Source: an uncultured Prevotella sp. (GTDB lineage Bacteria; Bacteroidota; Bacteroidia; Bacteroidales; Bacteroidaceae). From it: a stretch of 5,689 bases of DNA. The stretch is taken from positions 1 through 5,689 of the forward strand of contig URDV01000145.1 in NCBI GenBank assembly GCA_900546605.1, read 5' to 3'. The translations under genes were made by a program, and so were the position numbers. Below are positions 1 through 5,682 of this stretch, one piece after another (within the stretch, counting starts at the first letter, position 1; the number at the start of each line of letters is the position of its first letter). Under the pieces are notes generated by a model that worked only from the letters and a program-made list of their open reading frames with translations, had not been told where the DNA came from and ran no database searches.

Positions 1-24
1 CCCTACACGACGCTCTTCCGATCT
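1..24 (+). other. Illumina TruSeq adapter remnant (not genomic)
   Basis: All 24 bases equal the 3' 24 nt of the standard TruSeq read-1 adapter, ending in the familiar CTCTTCCGATCT. Genomic sequence resumes at base 25. In the minus-strand frame the adapter adds seven false residues and a false TAG stop (3-5) to the end of queD, so any annotation that runs through it is wrong. The adapter at base 1 also suggests that this is a true contig end. Confidence 0.96.
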
Positions 25-362
25 TCAAAGCCAGGCTTTACGTAGCAAGCAATGTTTCCCTCCGACTCTTGAAATGTAACTTTATAACAATGAGGCACTT
101 GTTCACATATCCAATGGGCCAAATTTTCAGCCGTTGGATTAAAGTCGAACAATTCATTAAGGCAATGGTGATCCAACTTGTCACTAACGAGTCTTTTTAC
201 ATGACTAAAGTCTACAACCATGCCATTTTCATCTAACTGTTCCGCACAGCAAAAAATAGTAACAATGCCATTGTGACCATGTAATCTTTGACATTTGCTT
301 TCATACGTTAGCCGCAACTGATGTGCAAAGGCTACTTCAATACGTTTTGAAATATAGTACAT
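25..362 (-). CDS. queD: 6-carboxytetrahydropterin synthase QueD (3'-truncated by contig end)
   Basis: QueD converts 7,8-dihydroneopterin triphosphate to 6-carboxy-5,6,7,8-tetrahydropterin, an early step towards queuosine and other 7-deazaguanines; it is a small cytosolic zinc enzyme of the PTPS fold. Visible signatures, numbered from the Met at 362, are H14 in AFAHQL and H28/H30 in RLHGHN (zinc ligands), C24 four residues before H28 (catalytic Cys), D64/H65 in LDHH, NPTAENLA (75-82), and the late QESEGN motif (98-103). I prefer the start at 362 because the family begins with a short strand (xYxIxKxxxFxAxH) shortly before the first His; the in-frame ATG at 407 would add 15 unrelated residues encoded across an inverted repeat. 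About 112 genuine residues remain. Family members are about 110-120 aa, so little is missing. queE often follows queD, but that side is off the contig. Confidence 0.93.
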
Positions 363-382
363 CCTTATTCTAAATACACGTA

Positions 383-419
383 AATTGGGCAGCAGGCATA
401 GTAGCACTGCTGCCCAATT
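383..419 (-). terminator. Perfect 13-bp hairpin between the ROK kinase gene and queD (terminator or attenuator candidate)
   Basis: Bases 383-395 (AATTGGGCAGCAG) are the exact reverse complement of 407-419, with an 11-nt loop. Two further G-C pairs can form inside the loop past a bulged T. On the minus strand the stem ends 20 nt before the queD ATG at 362 and about 100 nt after the kinase stop. No uninterrupted T tract follows on either strand (minus strand continues TACGTGTATTTAG), so a classic intrinsic terminator is not certain. It could instead be a queD leader structure. The repeat is clear; its role is inferred. Confidence 0.5.
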
Positions 420-521
420 AAGGTTTAACGTTTGACACTATTGGCCATTATATTTATTGTATAGTTGTGAAATAATAAGGCAACTGGGTTAATAGAGCCG
501 ACTTATTATCCCAACTTAAAG

Positions 522-1490
522 TTACTCCCATCCTAAAGCACTGGCACCCAAAACAGCAGCTTCGCTACCATTGAGAGCAGAAATCAACAATTTTGCTTCG
601 CCTTTGTAAAGGAATAAAATGTGTTCCTCGTATGCTTCGCGTAGAGGCTTCATTAAGTATTCACCAGCTTTAGTCAAGCCACCAAAGAACACAAAAGCCT
701 CAGGTGAAGAGAAAGTAGCAAAGTCAGCGCATGCTGTACCCAACAAGCGACCCGTAAAATTGAAAATATCAATAGCTAATTTATCCCCCTTCTCTGCAGC
801 TACAAACACATCGTACGAGGTAATTTTTTCGGGTTCGAGGTCGCGCAATAAACTTGGTTCCGTGCTCTTTTCAAGGAATTCACGTGCAGTACGTGCCACG
901 CCCGTTGCCGAAGTATAAGTTTCAAGACACCCCTTACGTCCACAACCACATGAGCGCGCTTCAGGAGTATGATCAACCACGAAATGGCCCAATTCTCCAG
1001 CAAAGCCATCGCTACCATAAACAACCTTACCATCCACTACAATGCCAGAACCTACGCCTGTGCCAAGTGTAATCATAATAAAGTTTTTCATACCACGAGC
1101 TACACCATAAGTCATTTCACCCATAGCAGCAGCATTAGCATCATTGGTTACGCGAACAGGAATGCCAAATACCTCTTCAAAAATTTGTGCGCAAGGAATA
1201 ACACCCTTCCATGTTAAGTTGGCAGCATTTTCAATATTACCTGTATAATAGTTGGCATCAGGAGCACCAATACCCATAGCACGAATGTTTTGTATGCCAC
1301 CAACTTGGTCAAGAGCAGGTTGAAGGGCTTCAAAAGCAGCGTTTACATAATCACGAAAGTCAGGATAAGCTTTTGTTGAAATAACCGTCTGTGACTTTAT
1401 GTTACCACGTTGGTCAACAATACCAAATACCGAATTGGTACCGCCCATGTCTAGACCAATAACATAGGGCTTTTCAATATCTAAATCCAT
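522..1490 (-). CDS. ROK-family sugar kinase (glucokinase-like)
   Basis: A 322-aa protein of usual ROK length that probably phosphorylates glucose or a related hexose (for example N-acetylglucosamine or mannose) with ATP in the cytosol. Visible parts are the N-terminal phosphate-binding loop LDMGGTN (13-19), the sugar and catalytic site TNDANAAAMGE with catalytic Asp117, the second phosphate loop TLGTGVGSG (141-149), the EXGH motif E166-L-G-H169, and the zinc site of H169 with C181, C183 and C188 in CGCGRKGCLE. There is no N-terminal helix-turn-helix, so it is an enzyme rather than a NagC/XylR-type repressor. The C-terminal FFGGL (268-272) and GSEAAVLGAS (308-317) close the fold. It starts at the ATG at 1490, 23 residues or fewer before the first loop, as expected. 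Bacteroides fragilis RokA is a characterised hexokinase of this family, but orthology and substrate cannot be settled from sequence alone, so no symbol is given. Confidence 0.93.
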   Translation of the reverse strand: MDLDIEKPYVIGLDMGGTNSVFGIVDQRGNIKSQTVISTKAYPDFRDYVNAAFEALQPALDQVGGIQNIRAMGIGAPDANYYTGNIENAANLTWKGVIPCAQIFEEVFGIPVRVTNDANAAAMGEMTYGVARGMKNFIMITLGTGVGSGIVVDGKVVYGSDGFAGELGHFVVDHTPEARSCGCGRKGCLETYTSATGVARTAREFLEKSTEPSLLRDLEPEKITSYDVFVAAEKGDKLAIDIFNFTGRLLGTACADFATFSSPEAFVFFGGLTKAGEYLMKPLREAYEEHILFLYKGEAKLLISALNGSEAAVLGASALGWE

Positions 1491-1533
1491 GTTAGGTTTG
1501 CTTATATAAAGAGATTGTTAGATGTTTTGGCCA

Positions 1534-1541
1534 CAAAATTA
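1534..1541 (-). promoter_or_regulatory. Candidate -7 element for the ROK kinase gene
   Basis: The minus strand reads TAATTTTG here, an exact match to the Bacteroidetes -7 consensus TAnnTTTG. It would give a leader of roughly 40 nt before the ATG at 1490. No TTTG is found 19-21 nt upstream (the nearest TTG is 26 nt away), so this is only a half-match in an AT-rich region. Confidence 0.35.
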
Positions 1542-1631
1542 CAATAAAAAATGAAATATATAGTTTGCAATGAACATATTTTTGATTTTAAGTCACACTT
1601 TACCCGTATTTATAAGAAAAAGTACGGCATA

Positions 1632-1663
1632 TTTGGGACTTCAATGGCTTTTGTTTATTTTTG
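1632..1663 (+). promoter_or_regulatory. Bacteroidetes-type promoter for the lysE-DUF4924-rfbD operon
   Basis: TTTG at 1632-1635 (-33 element) is followed by exactly 20 nt and then TATTTTTG at 1656-1663, matching the -7 consensus TAnnTTTG with the preferred spacing. Transcription would begin near 1667, about 25 nt before the ATG at 1692. The promoter lies inside the longer open frame that begins at 1551, which argues that the longer start is not used. Confidence 0.7.
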
Positions 1664-1691
1664 CAGAACGATTGATACCGAATTATTTAAA

Positions 1692-2363
1692 ATGAATCAT
1701 ATATTTGTAGAATTTGCGAGTCCACTCTTGTTGATTATCAAGGGGTTACTTGTTGGCATCATAGCATCGGCTCCTATGGGTCCTGTAGGTATACTATGCA
1801 TACAGCGCACCCTGCAAAAGGGTCGAGCATATGGCATTGTAACGGGTGCTGGAGCTGCATTAAGCGACATCATTTATGCATTAATGACAGGTTTAGGCAT
1901 GTCGTTTGTTATGGACTTCATTGACAACGAGCAAAATATATTTTGGCTAAAGGTTATTGGCAGTATTATGCTCTTTATATTTGGCATTTACATGTTTAAG
2001 TCTGACCCACGTAAGAGCATTCCCCACAAGACATCAGGAAGCAAAGGCACCTTGATTCATAACTTCACAACCGCCTTCTTAATTACATTGTCGAATCCAC
2101 TTATCATCTTCCTATTTATTGCACTATTCAACATGTTCACATTCGTCATACCAGGCAATTGGTATGGTCAATGCATTGGTTACCTATCAATCGTAGCAGG
2201 AGCCATGTTATGGTGGTTAGGGTTAACCTACATTATCAACAAAATGCGCAATAGCTTTGGTGTTAAAGGCATTCTACGACTGAATCGTACAATAGGTAGC
2301 ATCGTGTTAGCTGCCTCTATTATATATGCAGGAATGACGCTACTTAAAATTTCGTTATACTAA
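1692..2363 (+). CDS. LysE/RhtB-family transporter
   Basis: An inner-membrane protein of 223 aa from the start at 1692, the usual size for LysE/RhtB exporters of amino acids or related small molecules. It is strongly hydrophobic, with about six predicted helices near residues 12-35, 47-76, 83-102, 125-152, 158-182 and 199-220. Helix 1 holds the family motif APMGPVG (27-33, the PxGP signature). Helix 4 begins with TLSNP (132-136), the conserved Asn-Pro after the basic loop (about 103-120). The frame stays open back to 1551, but those 47 extra residues are not hydrophobic like the family's start and overlap a promoter at 1632-1663; the ATG at 1692 places Met 11 residues before helix 1, as in relatives. 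It is followed 3 nt later by the DUF4924 gene, so the two are very likely co-transcribed. The substrate cannot be told. Confidence 0.88.
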   Translation: MNHIFVEFASPLLLIIKGLLVGIIASAPMGPVGILCIQRTLQKGRAYGIVTGAGAALSDIIYALMTGLGMSFVMDFIDNEQNIFWLKVIGSIMLFIFGIYMFKSDPRKSIPHKTSGSKGTLIHNFTTAFLITLSNPLIIFLFIALFNMFTFVIPGNWYGQCIGYLSIVAGAMLWWLGLTYIINKMRNSFGVKGILRLNRTIGSIVLAASIIYAGMTLLKISLY

Positions 2364-2366
2364 GAT

Positions 2367-2930
2367 ATGATTATAGCCGACAAACTAAAAAAATCCAATC
2401 GCGCTGAATACCTGCTTTATATGTGGCAGGTAGAGGACTTGATCAGAGCATACGGGTGCGATGAAGAACGTTTGGCACACGAATTTGTTAGCCGATTCCA
2501 TCTTGACGCAGACAAGCGCCAAGCAACTGAACAATGGTACGCTAACTTGTGCGAAATGATGCGTAGTGAAGGCAAAATGAAGCAAGGACACCTACAAATA
2601 TGTAATAACGTACTTCAAGAGCTAACCGAGCTGCATGAGCAACTGCTACACTCAAACAAGTTTCCGTATTATCGTGAAATGTATTACAAGGTGTTACCTT
2701 ATATAGTAGAGCTCAGAGGTAAAAGTACGCAAGCACACTGCCCCGATGCAACATCGGAGCCAGAGTTGCAAACATGCTTCGATCTTCTTTATGGAGTCAT
2801 GATGTTGCGACTGCAGAAAAAAAGCATCTCGCCTGAAACTGAAAAAGCCGTAAAAGACGTGTCGGCATTGTTAGGGCAATTGTCTGACTACTACTTTAAA
2901 GACAAAAAAGAACCAATTGACTTTGATTGA
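2367..2930 (+). CDS. DUF4924 family protein
   Basis: A 187-aa soluble protein that I recognise as DUF4924, a family known from Bacteroidetes with no established function. Conserved-looking blocks are AEYLLYMWQVEDLIR (13-27), QWYANLCEMMRSEG (56-69), GHLQ (74-77), NVLQELTELHEQLL (81-94), KFPYYREMYYKVLPYIVELR (98-117), LYGVMMLRLQKK (141-152) and SPETEKA (155-161). It appears almost wholly alpha-helical, with no signal peptide, membrane segment or catalytic motif. The start is 3 nt after lysE and the stop is 15 nt before rfbD, so it is the middle gene of a tight operon. That position suggests a link to export or cell-envelope sugar synthesis, but this is guilt by association only. Length and reading frame look intact. 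Confidence 0.88.
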   Translation: MIIADKLKKSNRAEYLLYMWQVEDLIRAYGCDEERLAHEFVSRFHLDADKRQATEQWYANLCEMMRSEGKMKQGHLQICNNVLQELTELHEQLLHSNKFPYYREMYYKVLPYIVELRGKSTQAHCPDATSEPELQTCFDLLYGVMMLRLQKKSISPETEKAVKDVSALLGQLSDYYFKDKKEPIDFD

Positions 2931-2945
2931 AAATTTCAACATAAA

Positions 2946-3800
2946 ATGAAACAAATATTAGTTACTGGCTGCAACGGCCAATTAGGTAACGAAATACAAT
3001 TATTGGCCTCTAAGTATGAGGATAGTTGCCATTTCTTTTTTACTGATAAAGAAGAACTGGACATTACCGACCGAAAGGCTGTTTATAACTTCATTGAGCA
3101 AAATCACATAGGTATTGTTATTAACTGCGCTGCATTTACCGCTGTTGATAAGGCTGAAGATAATGAAGAACTCTGCGACTTACTAAATAATGTCGCTCCT
3201 GGCTATTTGGCTGAAGCTGTAGCCTCTGTGGGTGGCACTATGATTCAAGTTTCAACTGATTATGTATTTGATGGTACAAGTTGCACACCTTATAAAGAAG
3301 AGGATGCAACCCACCCACAAACCGTTTATGGTCGCACAAAATTAGCTGGCGAAGAAAATGTGATTCGTTCATGCGCAGGCTCAATGGTCATTCGCACCGC
3401 ATGGCTATACTCTACATTTGGTAATAACTTTGTTAAGACCATGATTCGTTTGGGTAAAGAGCGCGACCAATTAGGAGTGGTATTTGACCAAATAGGTTCT
3501 CCTACCTATGCACGCGATTTGGCTCGTGCCATCATGCAAATTGTTGACAAAGGCATAGTACCAGGTGTTTATCATTTTACCAATGAGGGCGTTTGCTCTT
3601 GGTATGATTTCACGCGCGCTATTCACCGCCTTGAAGGCATTGACGATTGCAAGGTAAGCCCTATACACACAGAGGATTATCCCGTACCAGCAAAGCGTCC
3701 CCACTTCTCGGTACTTGACAAAACAAAAATCAAACAAACATTTGGCATTGACATTCGTTGGTGGGAAGATGCACTAAAAGAGTGTATCAAGGAGTTATAA
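2946..3800 (+). CDS. rfbD: dTDP-4-dehydrorhamnose reductase
   Basis: RfbD (RmlD) uses NAD(P)H to reduce dTDP-4-dehydro-L-rhamnose to dTDP-L-rhamnose, the last step in making the activated rhamnose used in surface polysaccharides. The 284-aa protein is a full-length short-chain dehydrogenase of the extended type. It has the nucleotide-binding TGCNGQLG (7-14; G8, G11, G14), the LDIT motif (38-41), NCAAFTAVDKAE (60-71), the active-site STDYVFDG (103-110) and catalytic Y128-x3-K132 in YGRTK. IRTAWLYS (149-156) and the substrate-domain GSPTYARDLA (184-193) and RPHFSVLD (251-258) follow. It is the third gene of the operon that begins with lysE. The companion genes rfbA, rfbB and rfbC are not in this window, so rfbD is separated from the rest of the pathway here. 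Confidence 0.95.
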   Translation: MKQILVTGCNGQLGNEIQLLASKYEDSCHFFFTDKEELDITDRKAVYNFIEQNHIGIVINCAAFTAVDKAEDNEELCDLLNNVAPGYLAEAVASVGGTMIQVSTDYVFDGTSCTPYKEEDATHPQTVYGRTKLAGEENVIRSCAGSMVIRTAWLYSTFGNNFVKTMIRLGKERDQLGVVFDQIGSPTYARDLARAIMQIVDKGIVPGVYHFTNEGVCSWYDFTRAIHRLEGIDDCKVSPIHTEDYPVPAKRPHFSVLDKTKIKQTFGIDIRWWEDALKECIKEL

Positions 3801-3817
3801 AAAGCCGATGGCCTAAC

Positions 3818-3854
3818 GTCAAGGTTCTATGTTACAGGCACATAGAATTTTGAC
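3818..3854 (+). terminator. Long hairpin after rfbD (probable 3'-end structure)
   Basis: GTCAAGGTTCTATG (3818-3831) pairs with CATAGAATTTTGAC (3841-3854), giving 14 bp with two G-U pairs. One more T-A pair closes a 7-nt loop. The G-U positions become C-A mismatches on the other strand, so the structure favours the plus-strand transcript. It starts 18 nt after the rfbD stop. There is no T tract after the stem (TGACATTGCA), so it may be a processing or stability element rather than an intrinsic terminator. Confidence 0.45.
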
Positions 3855-3855
3855 A

Positions 3856-3887
3856 TTGCACACAAGCTGAACACCCACTGAACTTTG
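3856..3887 (+). promoter_or_regulatory. Weak promoter candidate for prfC
   Basis: TTG (3856-3858), a 21-nt spacer and GAACTTTG (3880-3887) resemble the Bacteroidetes TTTG / TAnnTTTG promoter, with one mismatch in the -7 box and a shortened -33 box. It would give a leader of about 80 nt before the prfC ATG. Read-through from rfbD is the alternative. Confidence 0.3.
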
Positions 3888-3908
3888 ATGTATGCACAAA
3901 TGGACGAA

Positions 3909-3926
3909 AGCGTTGACTACAACGCT
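3909..3926 (+). other. Small hairpin in the prfC leader
   Basis: AGCGTTG and CAACGCT form a perfect 7-bp stem around the loop ACTA, ending 47 nt before the prfC start. No T tract follows (AAAGGGTC), so it is not a terminator. It may be a leader structure, or simply chance within a 173-nt gap. Confidence 0.35.
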
Positions 3927-3973
3927 AAAGGGTCTTACAACAAAACATTACACAAACTTCATCACATTATTTA

Positions 3974-5542
3974 ATGAACGCTGAAATATCACGTCGACGC
4001 ACCTTTGCCATTATATCACACCCTGATGCAGGTAAAACCACATTAACTGAAAAATTATTGTTGTTTGGTGGTCAAATTCAGGTAGCAGGTGCTGTTAAGA
4101 ACAACAAGATAAAAAAAACTGCCACGTCTGACTGGATGGAAATTGAAAAGCAGCGTGGTATTTCTGTCACCACCTCTGTAATGGAGTTTGACTATGAAGG
4201 CTACAAAGTTAATATCCTCGACACACCAGGTCACCAAGACTTTGCCGAGGATACTTTTCGTACACTCACAGCAGTTGATTCGGCCATTATTGTAGTTGAT
4301 AGTGCTAAAGGTGTAGAGGCGCAAACACGTAAATTGATGACAGTATGTCGTATGCGCAAAACTCCTGTTATCATTTTCATCAACAAAATGGATCGCGAGG
4401 GTAAGAACCCCTTCGACTTGCTTGATGAACTTGAACAGGAATTACAAATCAAGGTTCGTCCCTTGTCATGGCCTATCAACCAAGGTTCACGATTCAAAGG
4501 CGTGTATAATATATACGAACAACAACTGAACTTGTTTGCTGCCGATAAACAAAAAGTGACAGAAAAGGTTGCTGTTGATATTAATAGTTCTGAACTTGAG
4601 TCACATGTAGGCGATGCTGATGCTGCACAGTTGCGCGAGGACTTAGAATTAGTGGATGGTGTTTATCCAGAATTCAACCAGCAAGACTACTTAAATGCTG
4701 ATGTAGCTCCTGTATTTTTTGGTTCTGCTTTGAACAATTTTGGTGTAAAAGAGTTGCTTGACTGCTTTGTAAAGATAGCCCCCTACCCTCGCCCTACCAT
4801 TGCTGAAGAACGAACTGTCAACCCTGATGAGCCTAAGTTTACTGGCTTTATATTCAAAATTACAGCCAATATTGACCCCAACCATCGTTCATGTATTGCA
4901 TTTTGCAAAGTATGTTCAGGACGCTTTGAACGTAACAAACCCTATTTACACGTGCGAAATGGCAAAACAGTACGCTTTTCATCACCCACCCAATTTATGG
5001 CCCAGCGCAAAAGCACCATTGACGAAGCTTGGGCGGGTGATATCGTAGGTTTGCCAGACAATGGCATCTTCAAAATTGGCGACACACTCACTGAGGGCGA
5101 ACAACTTCACTTCCGTGGTCTACCATCATTCTCGCCCGAAATGTTTAAATACATTGAGAATGCTGATCCCATGAAGACCAAACAATTGAACAAAGGTATT
5201 GAGCAATTGATGGACGAAGGTGTAGCACAGCTGTTTGTCAATCAATTCAACGGACGAAAAATCATTGGTACCGTTGGCCAATTGCAGTTTGAGGTCATAC
5301 AGTATCGCCTTGAAAATGAATACAATGCTAAGTGCCGTTGGGAACCCATACACCTATACAAAGCTTGCTGGATAGAAAGCGATGATGAGGCGGAGCTTGA
5401 GAACTTTAAAAAACGCAAATACCAATATATGGCTAAAGACCGCGATGGTCGCGATGTCTTTTTAGCTGACTCAGGTTATGTGCTACAAATGGCACAACAA
5501 GATTTTGAGCATATTAAATTCCACTTTACAAGTGAATTTTAA
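3974..5542 (+). CDS. prfC: Peptide chain release factor 3 (RF3)
   Basis: RF3 is a ribosome-bound translational GTPase that removes RF1/RF2 after stop-codon-dependent release of the finished protein. The 522-aa length is normal (about 520-530). The G domain is intact: G1 SHPDAGKTT (15-23), switch I QRGISVTTS (60-68), G3 DTPGHQDF (83-90), G4 NKMD (137-140) and G5 GSA (250-252). An EF-Tu-like second domain follows at about 285-385, including CSGRFERNKPY (314-324) and GDTLTEGE (369-376). The RF3-specific C-terminal domain runs from about 385 (SFSPEMF) to the end, including VGQLQFEV. The ATG at 3974 places the usual SRRRTFAIISHP start right at the N-terminus. The gap to rfbD is 173 nt and structured, so it may have its own promoter. 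The ATG overlaps the stop of a 28-codon upstream ORF (TAATG). Downstream, a group II intron end faces it. Confidence 0.97.
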   Translation: MNAEISRRRTFAIISHPDAGKTTLTEKLLLFGGQIQVAGAVKNNKIKKTATSDWMEIEKQRGISVTTSVMEFDYEGYKVNILDTPGHQDFAEDTFRTLTAVDSAIIVVDSAKGVEAQTRKLMTVCRMRKTPVIIFINKMDREGKNPFDLLDELEQELQIKVRPLSWPINQGSRFKGVYNIYEQQLNLFAADKQKVTEKVAVDINSSELESHVGDADAAQLREDLELVDGVYPEFNQQDYLNADVAPVFFGSALNNFGVKELLDCFVKIAPYPRPTIAEERTVNPDEPKFTGFIFKITANIDPNHRSCIAFCKVCSGRFERNKPYLHVRNGKTVRFSSPTQFMAQRKSTIDEAWAGDIVGLPDNGIFKIGDTLTEGEQLHFRGLPSFSPEMFKYIENADPMKTKQLNKGIEQLMDEGVAQLFVNQFNGRKIIGTVGQLQFEVIQYRLENEYNAKCRWEPIHLYKACWIESDDEAELENFKKRKYQYMAKDRDGRDVFLADSGYVLQMAQQDFEHIKFHFTSEF

Positions 5543-5586
5543 ACATCTTGCCAATCATAATTATCAATCAACGTAATATAAAGATC

Positions 5587-5648
5587 GAGTAGGAGGTAAA
5601 CACTAATCATAGGTGTTTATCTCCTACTTTCATGTTTACCGACCTCTC
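5587..5648 (-). ncRNA. Group II intron domain VI with bulged branch-point A
   Basis: GAG (5648-5646) pairs with CTC (5589-5587) and AGG (5645-5643) with CCT (5593-5591), leaving A5590 bulged. This is position -7 if the intron ends at 5584, the standard place for the lariat branch point. After a small internal loop, GGTAAACA (5640-5633) pairs with TGTTTACC (5602-5595). The distal part can form TAGG/CCTA (5626-5623 with 5613-5610). A competing hairpin (5589-5627) would bury the branch A. Confidence 0.7.
5589..5627 (+). terminator. Candidate prfC terminator overlapping intron domain VI
   Basis: On the plus strand GTAGGAGGTAAACACT (5589-5604) pairs completely with 5612-5627, 16 bp including two G-U pairs, with a 7-nt loop. 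It is followed by TTTCATGTTT. The stem begins 46 nt after the prfC stop. On the intron strand the two G-U pairs become A-C mismatches, so the fold is stronger in prfC mRNA than in the intron RNA. No other terminator is seen between 5543 and 5588. Its function is inferred. Confidence 0.45.
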
Positions 5649-5650
5649 AC

Positions 5651-5682
5651 ACCACCGTACGTGCCGTTCGGCATACGGCGGT
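5651..5682 (-). ncRNA. Group II intron domain V (catalytic hairpin)
   Basis: The minus strand folds into the classic domain V: a 10-bp lower helix (5682-5673 with 5660-5651) that includes one G-U pair in the triad, a two-nt bulge AC (5662-5661), and a 3-bp upper helix closed by the loop GAAC (5669-5666). Counting from the bulge, positions 6-8 of the 5' strand give the triad C5680-G5679-C5678, the CGC form rather than AGC. The strings CGTATG and ACGTACGG are hallmarks of bacterial domain V. It appears intact and therefore potentially catalytic. Confidence 0.88.

Noticed and set aside
360..407. Upstream queD start at 407 (15 extra residues)
   Set aside because: The extra residues are encoded across the 13-bp inverted repeat and do not resemble the family N-terminus; the ATG at 362 fits.
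472..509. ATAATAAG/CTTATTAT inverted repeat just after the kinase stop as a terminator
   Set aside because: Only 8 A-T-rich pairs around a 22-nt loop, too weak to call.
363..521. preQ1 riboswitch upstream of queD
   Set aside because: I could not find the preQ1-I pattern of a short C-rich loop hairpin followed by an A-rich tail on the minus strand; only the simple inverted repeat is clear.
619..1217. Plus-strand open frames across the ROK kinase gene
   Set aside because: They lie opposite a full-length protein with all ROK motifs, show no recognisable domain, and look like antisense shadows.
5651..5682. REP-like palindrome or CRISPR repeat
   Set aside because: The bulge position, triad and following GTGAGAGG linker match group II domain V, and only one copy is present.
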